Under the pieces are notes generated by a model that ran no database searches, had not been told where the DNA came from, and saw only the letters and a list, made by a program, of their open reading frames with translations. The position numbers were made by a program, and so were the translations under genes. A DNA stretch of 64,000 bases, taken from Yoonia maricola. GTDB taxonomy: Bacteria > Pseudomonadota > Alphaproteobacteria > Rhodobacterales > Rhodobacteraceae. The DNA lies in assembly GCF_002797915.1 (NCBI RefSeq), contig NZ_PGTY01000001.1, positions 744,001-808,000 of the forward strand, in the 5' to 3' direction. Shown one piece after another: positions 18,950-27,933 of this stretch. Position 1 is the stretch's first letter; every line of letters begins with the position of its first letter.

Positions 18950-19909
18950 TCAGGCCGTCCCCAACTTGGCTTGCCGCGCAGCGCGCAGCTGCGCGAAATC
19001 TTCGCCTGCGTGATAGGATGACCGGGTCAGTGGCGTAGCGGACACCATCAGGAAGCCTTTGTTATAGGCGGCTTTTTCGTAGGTCGCGAATTCTTCTGGT
19101 GTCACAAAGCGATCGACCTTGTGATGCTTCGGCGTCGGCTGCAGATACTGACCAATCGTGAGGAAATCGATGTCGGCAGCACGCATGTCTTCCATTACCT
19201 GCGTCACCGCCTGCTTGTCTTCGCCCAAACCAACCATGATGCCGGATTTGGTGAACATCGTTGGATCAAGTTCCTTGACCCGCTGCAACAGGCGTAGCGA
19301 ATGGAAGTAACGCGCGCCGGGCCGCACTTCCGGGTAGAGTCCCGGCACCGTTTCAAGGTTGTGATTGAACACATCAGGGCGCGCCGCGACGACGACCTCC
19401 AGCACAGCCGGATCACAGCGAATAAAGTCCGGTGTTAAAATCTCTATTGTGGTATCAGGTGACTGGCGGCGGACGGCACGGATAGTCTGGGCAAAATGTT
19501 CCGCCCCGCCGTCTTCCACATCATCACGATCCACTGACGTAATAACGACGTGTTTCAGCCCCAGTTTCTTGACCGCATCAGCCACGCGGCCCGGCTCAAA
19601 CACGTCCAAAGCCTCGGGCGGTTTGCCGGTGGCGATGTTGCAGAACGTACAGGCCCGCGTGCAGACCTCTCCCATGATCATCATGGTTGCGTGGCCCTGG
19701 CTCCAGCATTCACCGACATTGGGGCAGCCCGCCTCCTCGCAGACCGTGACCAGCTTGTTTTCGCGCATGATGTCGCGGGTCTTCTTATACCCTTCTGACA
19801 CGGGCGCCTTTACCCTGATCCAATCCGGCTTTTTGGGCTGCGGAGCATCAGGCCGCCGCTGCTTTTCAGGGTGGCGCTGTGCTGGAATTTTCAGATCGCG
19901 TGTGGGCAT
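18950..19909 (-). CDS. lipA: Lipoyl synthase
   Basis: A 319-residue radical-SAM enzyme that inserts two sulfurs into protein-bound octanoyl chains to form lipoate. The auxiliary cluster cysteines are Cys57, Cys62 and Cys68 ([12 protein letters not shown]); the SAM cluster motif CTRACTFC gives Cys83, Cys87 and Cys90. [19 protein letters not shown] is also diagnostic. Start 19909 (MPTRDLK) has GGAG upstream; upstream frame-open sequence looks non-coding. The 184 bases to the convergent lysR gene hold no gene. Confidence 0.97.
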   Translation of the reverse strand: MPTRDLKIPAQRHPEKQRRPDAPQPKKPDWIRVKAPVSEGYKKTRDIMRENKLVTVCEEAGCPNVGECWSQGHATMMIMGEVCTRACTFCNIATGKPPEALDVFEPGRVADAVKKLGLKHVVITSVDRDDVEDGGAEHFAQTIRAVRRQSPDTTIEILTPDFIRCDPAVLEVVVAARPDVFNHNLETVPGLYPEVRPGARYFHSLRLLQRVKELDPTMFTKSGIMVGLGEDKQAVTQVMEDMRAADIDFLTIGQYLQPTPKHHKVDRFVTPEEFATYEKAAYNKGFLMVSATPLTRSSYHAGEDFAQLRAARQAKLGTA

Positions 19910-20016
19910 ATCAGGCTCCGGTCTTGTTAGAGGATACCTAGCCCCGGCAAACCGAAAAGTCCAATGTTCACAGTGCCGCGCATGACGGCACTGCGCCCGG
20001 TGCATGACCTGGCTTG

Positions 20017-21138
20017 CTACCCGATCATCGGACCATAGCGCCCCTGCGTTTCCTCATAATGGCGTTTGAGGCGTTGGAGTGCTATGCGCAGCACGATCTT
20101 ACCCGAACGCGCCGACCATCCCATTTTCTTTTCAGTCTGCTCCAACCCTTCCAGAAAACAGCAGCAGTACAACACCACATCCCCCAAGCCTGGTCCAAGC
20201 TCGGCCAATGCATCTTTGATCCGACCATATGCTGCGACGGCCTCTTTGGGTCCTTCGGTCATTTCGGCGGGCGTTCCACCATTCATAAAACTTTCCCAGC
20301 TTTCCCTGCCGGCCATGCCGACCTCGACCAGTTCGTAGTCCTCGCGCAGACGTTCGCCCACAGCAACCAGGTCACGGGGCAGGAAAGGTTTACCGTCACG
20401 GTCCTTGCGGCGCGACAATCCCACCAATGGGCTTTCATTCGGGTAACCACGATAGGTCGGCCGTGTGACACCTTCGATTGCAGCAATATCCCAGCCCGCA
20501 TCCCCCTGCGGATCACTGGATTTTTCGGCGAACCCGCTGGCCCGATTTTCATCTTCCGCGGTCAAACGCCGCAAGGCGGCCCGGCCCGTATTGGTAACAA
20601 AATAACGTGCTATGCGCCCCTCGGGTTCAGGGCAAGTGATCCAGTCTTTCAGGGCCATCGCCTGTGCAATCTCGCGGTCCACAACGGCTGTGCGCACCTG
20701 CTCCCCTTCCGGTGTAACGCGCACCACAACGGCGGTTTCCATTTCACGCGCCACAGCCAAAACCGCGCCCTGTTCGCACAGGCGGCGCAAAATGCGCTTG
20801 GCTTCCTGGTCTATACGCAGCTGTGACAAGCCGACAGGCTGGTGCGGATCACTCTTCAAACACTCCATTTTCATTGTCTTCTCTTTCCCCTCTTTCAAAA
20901 TATCGCGGGCGGACACCTGCGCTGAAAGCGCGCGCAAGGCCGAATCGATCAATGGATCATCACGCCGCCCTTCAAACCGGCGCACCTGCCGCAGCACTGT
21001 TGACGGGTGACAGTCGCTGGCCCGCGCAAGCGCACGGATCGAAAGACCCGTCTGTGTGTGAACAAGATAGTGGCGGGCTGCATCCGGAACCCAACGTGGT
21101 AAATAGGGCGAGGCAGTCTGCCCCTCTGCTGCTGTCAT
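20017..21138 (-). CDS. DUF6456-type helix-turn-helix protein
   Basis: A 373-residue protein. The N-terminal part has a helix-turn-helix-like segment ([27 protein letters not shown], about 27-53). A linker follows, then a C-terminal domain with [34 protein letters not shown] and a helical segment ending [24 protein letters not shown] recall this as DUF6456, usually found in alphaproteobacteria with an HTH domain; its role is not established, but DNA binding is likely. Start 21138 has AAAGGA about ten bases upstream. It diverges from the DUF6477-type gene at 21387, with a dyad between them. Confidence 0.7.
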   Translation of the reverse strand: MTAAEGQTASPYLPRWVPDAARHYLVHTQTGLSIRALARASDCHPSTVLRQVRRFEGRRDDPLIDSALRALSAQVSARDILKEGKEKTMKMECLKSDPHQPVGLSQLRIDQEAKRILRRLCEQGAVLAVAREMETAVVVRVTPEGEQVRTAVVDREIAQAMALKDWITCPEPEGRIARYFVTNTGRAALRRLTAEDENRASGFAEKSSDPQGDAGWDIAAIEGVTRPTYRGYPNESPLVGLSRRKDRDGKPFLPRDLVAVGERLREDYELVEVGMAGRESWESFMNGGTPAEMTEGPKEAVAAYGRIKDALAELGPGLGDVVLYCCCFLEGLEQTEKKMGWSARSGKIVLRIALQRLKRHYEETQGRYGPMIG

Positions 21139-21317
21139 GGTTACGTATCCTTTTGTCGAAATGTCCGACGCAACAGACGAACCGCCCCATCCAAAGATGT
21201 CGGGCACATTCCACCTGTGCGTGCATAGCCACATTTCTGTTAACGGCGTAAATTGCTCGTCAACCATTCTTTCCAAAAGATAAACAAACCTAACCGATGC
21301 GTTCTCATCTCATGGCG

Positions 21318-21347
21318 ATTACGCAACACCCGTTTAGGTTGTGTAAT
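21318..21347. promoter_or_regulatory. Inverted repeat in the DUF6456/DUF6477-type divergent region
   Basis: ATTACGCAAC (21318-21327) and GTTGTGTAAT (21338-21347) form a dyad with one mismatch that becomes a G-U pair in RNA. It lies in the 248-base AT-rich region between the two divergent genes, 40 bases before the plus-strand start. A possible operator for the HTH protein encoded alongside. The rest of the gap shows no ORF. Confidence 0.5.
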
Positions 21348-21386
21348 ATTGAATGTACTGCCACATATGTAATGGACAATTGACAC

Positions 21387-21683
21387 ATGCTTGATCTCTA
21401 CACCCGGATTGCCACGCTGACCCGCCCTGTGCTGCTTGCACGCGCTGCTAGATTTGGGGTCGATGACTATCGCCGCTCCGTCCATTTACGTCGGATATTG
21501 CAGAGCGACACCCTGCCCCGCCATGGCGCGGCACTGGTGCAACTGCTTGATATTGAAGCCAGGATGAATGAACTGCGGGTCGATGATGCCGCTGATTATC
21601 GCCCTGCACATCATGTCGAGGTTCTGATCGCAATATTGGGCGAAGCGCAGCTGATGCGCGCCACCGCCCTACGATTGGTCTAG
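21387..21683 (+). CDS. DUF6477-type small protein
   Basis: A 98-residue, mainly helical protein with an N-terminal LDLYTRIATLTRPVLLARAA segment, YRRSVHLRRIL, and a C-terminal HVEVLIAILGEAQLMRATA. It resembles the family I recall as DUF6477, found in Rhodobacteraceae next to the DUF6456 protein. No enzyme motif or membrane segment is visible. The conserved divergent pairing suggests a shared process, unknown to me. A TATGTAAT -10-like element lies just before the ATG. Confidence 0.7.
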   Translation: MLDLYTRIATLTRPVLLARAARFGVDDYRRSVHLRRILQSDTLPRHGAALVQLLDIEARMNELRVDDAADYRPAHHVEVLIAILGEAQLMRATALRLV

Positions 21684-21708
21684 GGCCTGTGGGCATTCCC
21701 CACGGGCC

Positions 21709-23265
21709 CTAGCCGAACGCATCCGGCATGCTGGCTTTTTTCTCTGCAACATAGGCACGCAACCGTGCCTCGATCTCTGGGTCCAGCGCTGGCTGTTGGT
21801 AAGTGTCCAGCAGCTTGGCCACCCGCGCCGTTGCCAGCGTCTGGGTGTCGCGTGCGCCTTCTTCATCCCATGTCTCAAACGGCTTGTAGTCAAACAAATC
21901 GGAACGCCAGAACGCTGTCTTAAAGTTTGCCTGCGTATGTTCGCATCCAAGGTAGTGCCCGCCCGGCCCCACCTCTTCAATTGCACCCATTGCTTGCCCG
22001 TTCTCAGACATATCCACGCCTTGCGCGAAGTGATGCAGGGTGCCCAGCATATCGGCGTCCATGACGAACTTCTCAAACGAGGCGACAAGCCCGCCTTCAA
22101 GCCAACCACAGCTGTGCAGCATGAAGTTGACGCCTGCCAGCAGTCCCATGTTCAAGGAGTTCGCCGTTTCATAGGCTGCCTGTGCGTCCGGCAATTTCGA
22201 TCCGCAGAACGATCCTGCGGAACGGTACGGCAACCCCAAACGGCGGGCCAATTGCCCTGCCCCGTAGGTGATATGGCTGGCCTCTGGCGTCCCGAATGTC
22301 GGCGCACCGGAATTCATGTCTATCGAGGTCACAAAGGTCCCCATCACCACCGGCGCACCTGGACGGACGATCTGGCTATAGGCCACACCGGCCAGTACTT
22401 CGGCCAACACCTGCGTCAGTGTACCCGCCACCGACACCGGCGCCATCGCACCACCCACAATAAACGGGCTGATAATCGAGGCTTGGTTATTCTTTGCAAA
22501 GACCTCTAACGCGCCCATCATTACGCTATCAAAGGTCAACGGCGAGTTGATGTTGATCAAAGAGGTCATCACCGTGTGATCCTGCACGAACTCTTTGCCA
22601 AACAGGATCTCGCACATCTCAAGGCTGTCCTGCGCGCGGCTGGGTTCTGTCACAGACCCCATAAATGGTTTGTCACTATAGACCATATGGGCCAGCAACA
22701 TATCAAGGTGACGCTTGTTGACGGCCACATCCGTAGGCTCACAAACTGTGCCGCCGGAGTGGTGCAGCCATTTCGACATATAGCCCAGCTTCACGAATTT
22801 CTCGAAATCATCCATCGTTGCGTAGCGGCGGCCACCTTCGGCATCGCGCACAAAGGGCGGGCCATAGACGGGGGCAAGCACAAGGTTCTTGCCGCCTACA
22901 ACCACATTACGTTCAGGGTTGCGGGCATGCTGGGTGTATTCGGACGGCGCAGTCGCACACAGCTTGCGGGCCAGACCGCGCGGGATGCGCACACGCTCAC
23001 CATCCACCTGCGCTCCAGCAGATTTCCAGCGCTCCAGCGCCGCGGGGTTATCAACAAAGTTCACACCGATTTCGGCCAGCACCATCTCGGCATTCGCCTC
23101 AATCGTGTCGAGCGCCCCTTCGGTCAGGACCTCATAATTGGGGATGTTCCGCTCAATATACTTCGCAGTCTCGACGCTGACAGCAGTTCGCTCAGCCCTA
23201 CGCGCGGCACCACCACCCCCGCGCCCTCTGCGCCCTGCTCTGACTGGTGCTGCTGCGTCCGACAT
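21709..23265 (-). CDS. MttB-family (trimethylamine methyltransferase-like) protein, non-pyrrolysine
   Basis: A 518-residue TIM-barrel protein of the MttB superfamily. Archaeal MttB transfers a methyl group from trimethylamine to a corrinoid protein using pyrrolysine read from UAG. Here the frame is continuous with no internal amber codon, so it belongs to the non-pyrrolysine branch, whose known members demethylate quaternary amines such as glycine betaine. Typical segments are NPLERNVVVGG-like NPERNVVVGGKNLVLAP, VNKRHLDML, INSPLTFD and GVNFMLHSCGWLEGGL. The N-terminus is Gly/Arg/Ala-rich. No corrinoid protein gene is nearby, so the substrate cannot be inferred. Confidence 0.88.
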   Translation of the reverse strand: MSDAAAPVRAGRRGRGGGGAARRAERTAVSVETAKYIERNIPNYEVLTEGALDTIEANAEMVLAEIGVNFVDNPAALERWKSAGAQVDGERVRIPRGLARKLCATAPSEYTQHARNPERNVVVGGKNLVLAPVYGPPFVRDAEGGRRYATMDDFEKFVKLGYMSKWLHHSGGTVCEPTDVAVNKRHLDMLLAHMVYSDKPFMGSVTEPSRAQDSLEMCEILFGKEFVQDHTVMTSLININSPLTFDSVMMGALEVFAKNNQASIISPFIVGGAMAPVSVAGTLTQVLAEVLAGVAYSQIVRPGAPVVMGTFVTSIDMNSGAPTFGTPEASHITYGAGQLARRLGLPYRSAGSFCGSKLPDAQAAYETANSLNMGLLAGVNFMLHSCGWLEGGLVASFEKFVMDADMLGTLHHFAQGVDMSENGQAMGAIEEVGPGGHYLGCEHTQANFKTAFWRSDLFDYKPFETWDEEGARDTQTLATARVAKLLDTYQQPALDPEIEARLRAYVAEKKASMPDAFG

Positions 23266-23371
23266 GGCTCATCCCTCATAGGTTCTCTGACTGGTGCGTC
23301 TCTCTTACAACTCCAACCCGGCTCACCTTGCCCAAATTGCGGCCCCTGAGGCGCGAAAACGACATGTAGTG

Positions 23372-24175
23372 TCAGTAGACCTTGAAACTCGCCACAAAGG
23401 GCAAGTGGTCCGACACCTCATCCTTGAACCGTTCGCGGCCCATGTCCATCGTCCAATGCATTGGAAACAAACGCAAAGACCCGCGAACATAATCGGTGGC
23501 GTAAGTGCGCGACACCGCAAACCCGTCCAGCAGGTTCGCGCGGCCCTTATCAAGGATATGGCTGAACCGATCTTGCAGGTCCCAAGAGGATACAAAATCC
23601 ATCAGGTCATCACCGCCCAAGTGGTGAAAATTACTAACATCCTGACCGGGGATCATGTTGAAGTCACCCATCAGCAGCAGCGTTTTGCGTTTGAAACCAG
23701 GGGTGTTGCGCAGATTGGTCAGGTAGTTTCCAATCGCGATACACTGTGTATCGCGCAGTTTTTGTTCCGGTTTGTCCCGCCCTGATTTCAGATGGACCCC
23801 AAGCAAATGGGCCGAGAATTTACCCATCTTGATATCAACCGACACCGCACGGCGCCCATTGGCATAGGCCCCTTCAGAGCCCGGCACTAAAGTCGCGTTC
23901 GTGACCTCAACGCCTTTCTTATGCAAAAAACCGATATGCAGGTCACCGGGCTGTGCCACGATCGTCGTATCGTAATGTAATCCATAGGTGCCAATCTCGG
24001 CGGCCAGCGCATCAATATAGCTGACGGGGTTCACCTCAACCAAAGTCACCAGTTCCGCATCCAGCAACGCCAGCCCTTCGGCCTGCCGTTTCATGCGGTC
24101 GCTATCAATGCCGCCAAAGCCTGCAAGGTTCCAAACGGCGACCCGCGCCAATGTGTGTTCAAATATCTGCATCAA
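23372..24175 (-). CDS. Endonuclease/exonuclease/phosphatase-fold protein
   Basis: A 267-residue EEP-superfamily protein (DNase I/AP endonuclease fold). Landmarks in order are [11 protein letters not shown] (metal-binding Asn), TLVEVNP (metal-binding Glu), [19 protein letters not shown] (Asp/Asn pair) and the C-terminal [10 protein letters not shown] with the catalytic His. The substrate (nucleic acid, phospholipid or inositol phosphate) cannot be told from motifs. No signal peptide is apparent. Two consecutive ATG codons could start it. It diverges from guaA, about 101 bases away. Confidence 0.85.
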   Translation of the reverse strand: MMQIFEHTLARVAVWNLAGFGGIDSDRMKRQAEGLALLDAELVTLVEVNPVSYIDALAAEIGTYGLHYDTTIVAQPGDLHIGFLHKKGVEVTNATLVPGSEGAYANGRRAVSVDIKMGKFSAHLLGVHLKSGRDKPEQKLRDTQCIAIGNYLTNLRNTPGFKRKTLLLMGDFNMIPGQDVSNFHHLGGDDLMDFVSSWDLQDRFSHILDKGRANLLDGFAVSRTYATDYVRGSLRLFPMHWTMDMGRERFKDEVSDHLPFVASFKVY

Positions 24176-24276
24176 AAAACTCCAATAATAATGGTGGTAT
24201 CATAGCACAAAAATGCGCTTGCGAATATCGCCGCCCCCTCTTGCACAAATCCGGCCCTGCTATTACGCCAAGCGCC

Positions 24277-25836
24277 ATGGATATCAGCACCCACGAACGC
24301 CTTCTCATCATCGATTTTGGCAGCCAAGTGACGCAGCTTATCGCGCGTCGTTTGCGCGAACTCAGCGTCTATTGCGAAATTCACCCCTATCAGAACGTCA
24401 CCGATGCGTTTTTGACCGATTTTGCCCCGAAAGCAGTGATCCTCTCAGGCGGTCCAGACAGCGTGACGCGCGAGGGATCACCCCGCGCCCCGCAATTGGT
24501 ATTTGAAATGGGCGTGCCAGTGCTGGGCATTTGCTATGGTCAGCAGACGATGATGACCCAGTTGGGCGGCAAAGTAACCAGCGGGCACGGCACCGCAGAG
24601 TTTGGGCGGGCCTATGTGACGCCTGAAAGCAAGCTGCCTTTATTGGACGGATGGTTCTCGGCCGACAAGGAACAAGTCTGGATGAGCCATGGCGATCATG
24701 TCTCTGAAATCGCACCAGGTTTTGCGGTTTATGGCACGTCGCCAAACGCGCCCTACGCCATTACTGCCGATGTCGCTCGCAATTTCTATGCCGTACAATT
24801 CCACCCTGAGGTCCACCACACGCCGAACGGCGCGAAGCTTTATGAAAACTTCGTGCGTCTCGCTGGATTTTCCGGCGATTGGACAATGGGTGCCTACCGC
24901 GAACAGGCCATTGCAGCAATCAAGGAACAGGTCGGCGACGCGCATGTGATCTGCGCCCTTTCAGGTGGCGTGGATTCGTCGGTCGCTGCCGCTTTGCTAC
25001 ATGAAGCGATCGGCGATCAACTGACCTGCGTTTTCGTTGATCACGGTCTGCTGCGCCTGAACGAAGCGGAAGAGGTCGTCGGCATGTTCCGCGATCACAT
25101 GAACCTTAAGGTGATCCATGCCGACGAAAGTGAGCTGTTCTTGGGTGAGTTGGAGGGCCAGTCCGACCCCGAAACCAAGCGCAAGATCATCGGCAAGCTC
25201 TTCATCGATATATTCCAGAAATACGCCAATGAGATCGAAGGTGCCGAATACCTCGCCCAAGGCACCCTCTACCCAGATGTCATTGAAAGCGTGAGCTTTT
25301 CTGGTGGTCCGTCGGTCACGATCAAAAGCCATCACAACGTCGGCGGTCTGCCCGAAAAGATGGGTTTGAAACTGGTCGAACCACTGCGCGAACTCTTCAA
25401 AGACGAGGTGCGCGCTTTGGGTGTTGAATTGGGCCTGCCCAAGTCCTTCATCGGCCGCCACCCCTTCCCCGGCCCCGGCCTTGCCATCCGCTGCCCTGGA
25501 GAGATCACGCGCGAAAAGCTGGAAATACTCCGCAAGGCCGATGCCGTCTATATCGACCAAATCCGCAAGCACGGTCTTTATGATGACATCTGGCAGGCGT
25601 TCTGCGCCATTCTGCCGGTGCGCACCGTTGGTGTCATGGGCGACGGGCGGACCTATGATTTTGCCTGCGCGCTGCGGGCGGTCACTTCGGTCGATGGGAT
25701 GACGGCCGATTACTATCCGTTCAGCCATGAGTTCCTTGGCGAAACTGCAACGCGGATCATCAACGAAGTGCAAGGGATTAATCGGGTGACATACGACATC
25801 ACCAGCAAACCACCCGGCACGATTGAATGGGAATGA
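24277..25836 (+). CDS. guaA: GMP synthase (glutamine-hydrolysing)
   Basis: A 519-residue enzyme converting XMP to GMP with ATP and glutamine. The class I glutaminase domain has nucleophile Cys86 in GICYGQQ and His176/Glu178 in FHPEVHHT. The ATP-pyrophosphatase domain starts with the P-loop SGGVDSS (229-235). The dimerisation domain closes with [17 protein letters not shown], the conserved family C-terminus. Start 24277 ([10 protein letters not shown]) was chosen by alignment with family N-termini; the frame is open further upstream. No riboswitch-like leader was seen. Confidence 0.97.
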   Translation: MDISTHERLLIIDFGSQVTQLIARRLRELSVYCEIHPYQNVTDAFLTDFAPKAVILSGGPDSVTREGSPRAPQLVFEMGVPVLGICYGQQTMMTQLGGKVTSGHGTAEFGRAYVTPESKLPLLDGWFSADKEQVWMSHGDHVSEIAPGFAVYGTSPNAPYAITADVARNFYAVQFHPEVHHTPNGAKLYENFVRLAGFSGDWTMGAYREQAIAAIKEQVGDAHVICALSGGVDSSVAAALLHEAIGDQLTCVFVDHGLLRLNEAEEVVGMFRDHMNLKVIHADESELFLGELEGQSDPETKRKIIGKLFIDIFQKYANEIEGAEYLAQGTLYPDVIESVSFSGGPSVTIKSHHNVGGLPEKMGLKLVEPLRELFKDEVRALGVELGLPKSFIGRHPFPGPGLAIRCPGEITREKLEILRKADAVYIDQIRKHGLYDDIWQAFCAILPVRTVGVMGDGRTYDFACALRAVTSVDGMTADYYPFSHEFLGETATRIINEVQGINRVTYDITSKPPGTIEWE

Positions 25837-25860
25837 TAAGGACCACAAATCCTATCACTC

Positions 25861-25875
25861 TTAACGAACTGTTAA
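25861..25875. promoter_or_regulatory. CtrA-type box upstream of fkbM
   Basis: TTAACGAACTGTTAA is an exact TTAA-N7-TTAA full site with dyad symmetry (TCTTAAC/GTTAAGA arms, 25859-25877). It lies 47 bases before the GTG start. This is the consensus recognised by CtrA, the response regulator that controls motility, envelope and gene-transfer-agent genes in Rhodobacterales. Binding is not proven. Confidence 0.6.
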
Positions 25876-25922
25876 GAACTCTAAAGGAAAGTTGCACAAT
25901 CCTGAGTTGATGAGTAACGAGC

Positions 25923-26747
25923 GTGCAACCAACATTGTCCAAAGTATCACCCCGCCCCTTTCGTGAGGGGCTCGCCTCCAGCCAACTGCTGAGATCTATC
26001 GCGTTGCCCATCCTACGCCGGATCGACCGGCGCATGACGATCACTAACCCGTTCTCTGGGCTGCCTTTTCATCTGCTCAGCTATACGCATAAGGGCTACT
26101 GGTTTTATGGCAAACACCGTGAAACAGAGACCATGCGGCGGCTTGCACAGTTGATCCGCCGCAGCGACACCGTGTTCGAGGTGGGTGGACATATCGGCTA
26201 TCTAACACAGTTTTTCGCGCGGCAGGTCAGCCATACCGGGCAAATACATGTTTTTGAACCAGGGCAACAAAACCAGCATTTCCTACGCAAAAATATCGCG
26301 CGCTGCATGCAATGCGTTCATATCAATGCCGCTGTCACGGACTACACCGGCAAGGCCACGTTTTACGAAGAAAACATGGGCGGCTTCATGAATTCGCTTG
26401 AGGCTGATTTTGCATCATCCAGCGATATCGCGCGTACACAACGCAGCAAGCTGGAGGTTCAGGCGCGTAAGGTGAACACGATCACACTTGATGCCTATGC
26501 CCGCGCGCATAATGTCTGGCCCGCAGTCCTGAAAATTGATGTCGAGGGGGCAGAACTGGCCGTGCTACGCGGCGGTTTCCAGGTGCTGCAAGCCGCACGC
26601 AGCGTGATGATCGAAGTATCGCGCGACCACGAAGCGGTCTTTGACATGCTACGCGATTGTGGTTTCAACCTGACGCAGCCCGACGGCACGCCAATCACCG
26701 CGGCTGCGCAGATGGATGGCAATGTCTTTGCCACGCGCGCAGGCTAG
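25923..26747 (+). CDS. FkbM-family SAM-dependent methyltransferase
   Basis: A 274-residue methyltransferase. SAM motif I is TVFEVGGHIGYLTQFFA (about 84-100), followed by IHVFEPGQQN, a central INAAVTDYTGKATFY strand and KIDVEGAELAVLRGG, the FkbM hallmark. Such enzymes O-methylate sugars of polysaccharides or secondary metabolites. The start is uncertain: GTG 25923 gives 274 residues, while ATG 26034 would still keep the whole core. The 5' GTGCAAC containing that GTG can pair with GTTGCAC at 25891-25897, so initiation may be masked. A CtrA-type box precedes it. Confidence 0.85.
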   Translation: MQPTLSKVSPRPFREGLASSQLLRSIALPILRRIDRRMTITNPFSGLPFHLLSYTHKGYWFYGKHRETETMRRLAQLIRRSDTVFEVGGHIGYLTQFFARQVSHTGQIHVFEPGQQNQHFLRKNIARCMQCVHINAAVTDYTGKATFYEENMGGFMNSLEADFASSSDIARTQRSKLEVQARKVNTITLDAYARAHNVWPAVLKIDVEGAELAVLRGGFQVLQAARSVMIEVSRDHEAVFDMLRDCGFNLTQPDGTPITAAAQMDGNVFATRAG

Positions 26748-26938
26748 CGGTTCCACACATCAAGAGGCAGATCGGTGGTGAACGCATCGGGGCCGCAAGC
26801 TGTCTTGCCAACATCATCACAATCGCAAATTTCAATATCTTCGCCCCCGTTTGATATCGCGCCAACCAAATACATCACGGCCGGGGTTGCAAAACAGTGC
26901 CGCGCGATGACAACTGCACCTATGAATAATCTTGTCAT
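26744..26938 (-). CDS. Possible small Cys-containing protein (64 residues)
   Basis: On the minus strand a 64-codon frame fills the gap between convergent-side fkbM and the EamA gene. It reads MTRLFIGAVVIARH at the N-terminus and EICDCDDVGKTACGPDAF near the C-terminus, with acidic and Cys residues that look less random than a shadow frame. GGCGGTGG precedes the ATG. Its stop shares bases with the fkbM stop (GCTAGC), and its first 32 bases overlap the EamA start in antisense. No family recognised; it may not be expressed. Confidence 0.3.
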   Translation of the reverse strand: MTRLFIGAVVIARHCFATPAVMYLVGAISNGGEDIEICDCDDVGKTACGPDAFTTDLPLDVWNR

Positions 26939-27788
26939 AGCCACCGCCTGGATGATCGGGGCGATCTCATCTTTCACGCTGATGGCTATTGCAGGGCGGG
27001 CGGTCAGCGCAGAGCTGGATACGTTCGAGATCATGCTGTTTCGCAGCCTGACCGGCATCGCCATCGTCGTGAGCGTAGCTGTGGCAACAGGCACAGTGTC
27101 CCAGATTAATCAAAGCCGACTAGGGCTGCACGCCATACGCAACATCTTTCACTTCACCGGTCAAAACCTGTGGTTTTACGCCATCACCATGATCCCGCTG
27201 GCGCAGGTGTTTGCACTGGAGTTCACCACGCCGATCTGGGTGATCCTGCTGTCACCCCTTATCCTGAAAGAACGGATGACGGCCATCGGTTTACTCAGCG
27301 CGGCGATCGGTTTTATTGGCATCCTTATTGTAGCCCGGCCCGACCCCGCCAATATCAGCCTTGGGCTGATGGCCGCAGCCGGTTGCGCGGTGTTTTTTGC
27401 GCTCACTGCGATCTTCACCCGCAAGCTGACCCAGACCGAGACGATTACGACAATCCTGTTTTATCTAACGGTCATGCAGGCGGTGTTCGGGCTCGTCTGC
27501 GCAGGCTATGATGGCGACATCGCCCTACCCTCGGGCACAGCACTCCCTTGGGTGATCCTGATTGGATGTGCGGGGTTGTTGGCCCACTTCTGCCTGACCA
27601 AAGCGCTCAGCATCGCACCCGCAAGCATCGTGATGCCCATTGACTTTGTGCGCCTGCCAACAATCGCGATCGTCGGTATGTTGCTCTATCAGGAACCGCT
27701 TGAAATCTGGGTTTTCATAGGTGCTTTTTTGATCTTTGGCGCCAATTACCTTAATATTGCTTTTGCGATGCGCGCCGCGAAAAATTAA
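26907..27788 (+). CDS. EamA/DMT-family transporter
   Basis: A 293-residue inner-membrane protein with about ten hydrophobic helices in two EamA repeats (first about 10-140, second about 150-285). Family-like signatures include WMIGAISSFTLMAIAGRA at the start, ALEFTTPIWVILLSPLILKER between repeats, and LIFGANYLNI at the end. These proteins export metabolites such as amino acids or take up small solutes; substrate unknown. Start 26907 (MTTAPMNNL) was preferred; Met at 26922 is an alternative. A GC-rich dyad lies about 37 bases after the stop. Confidence 0.85.
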   Translation: MTTAPMNNLVIATAWMIGAISSFTLMAIAGRAVSAELDTFEIMLFRSLTGIAIVVSVAVATGTVSQINQSRLGLHAIRNIFHFTGQNLWFYAITMIPLAQVFALEFTTPIWVILLSPLILKERMTAIGLLSAAIGFIGILIVARPDPANISLGLMAAAGCAVFFALTAIFTRKLTQTETITTILFYLTVMQAVFGLVCAGYDGDIALPSGTALPWVILIGCAGLLAHFCLTKALSIAPASIVMPIDFVRLPTIAIVGMLLYQEPLEIWVFIGAFLIFGANYLNIAFAMRAAKN

Positions 27789-27824
27789 CGAAACACCAAG
27801 ATAACCCGACTTATTGTAATTTTG

Positions 27825-27862
27825 TGACGCCGCGGAGCGGTCTTTTAAATGACGCGGCGTCA
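27825..27862. promoter_or_regulatory. GC-rich inverted repeat between EamA and FadL-like genes
   Basis: TGACGCCGCG (27825-27834) and CGCGGCGTCA (27853-27862) are perfect complements with an 18-base AT-rich loop. There is no T run, so intrinsic termination is unlikely to be strong. The position directly upstream of the predicted porin promoter also allows an operator role. Confidence 0.5.
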
Positions 27863-27866
27863 TTAA

Positions 27867-27895
27867 TTGACGTAAAGCTTAGGCAATCCATAGGG
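27867..27895 (+). promoter_or_regulatory. Putative promoter of the FadL-like gene
   Basis: TTGACG at 27867-27872, a 17-base spacer, and a weak ATAGGG -10 at 27890-27895, followed by a short leader and GAGGAC just before ATG 27934. The -35 fits sigma-70 well and the -10 poorly. Confidence 0.4.
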
Positions 27896-27933
27896 TGGAC
27901 CGCACATAAAATATTCATGACAGGGATGAGGAC

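Noticed and set aside
21709..23265. Pyrrolysine-containing MttB
   Set aside because: The coding frame is uninterrupted; there is no in-frame UAG, and no pyl genes are in the window.
24176..24276. Purine riboswitch in the guaA leader
   Set aside because: The leader is about 100 bases or less and shows no purine-aptamer core; none is expected in this group.
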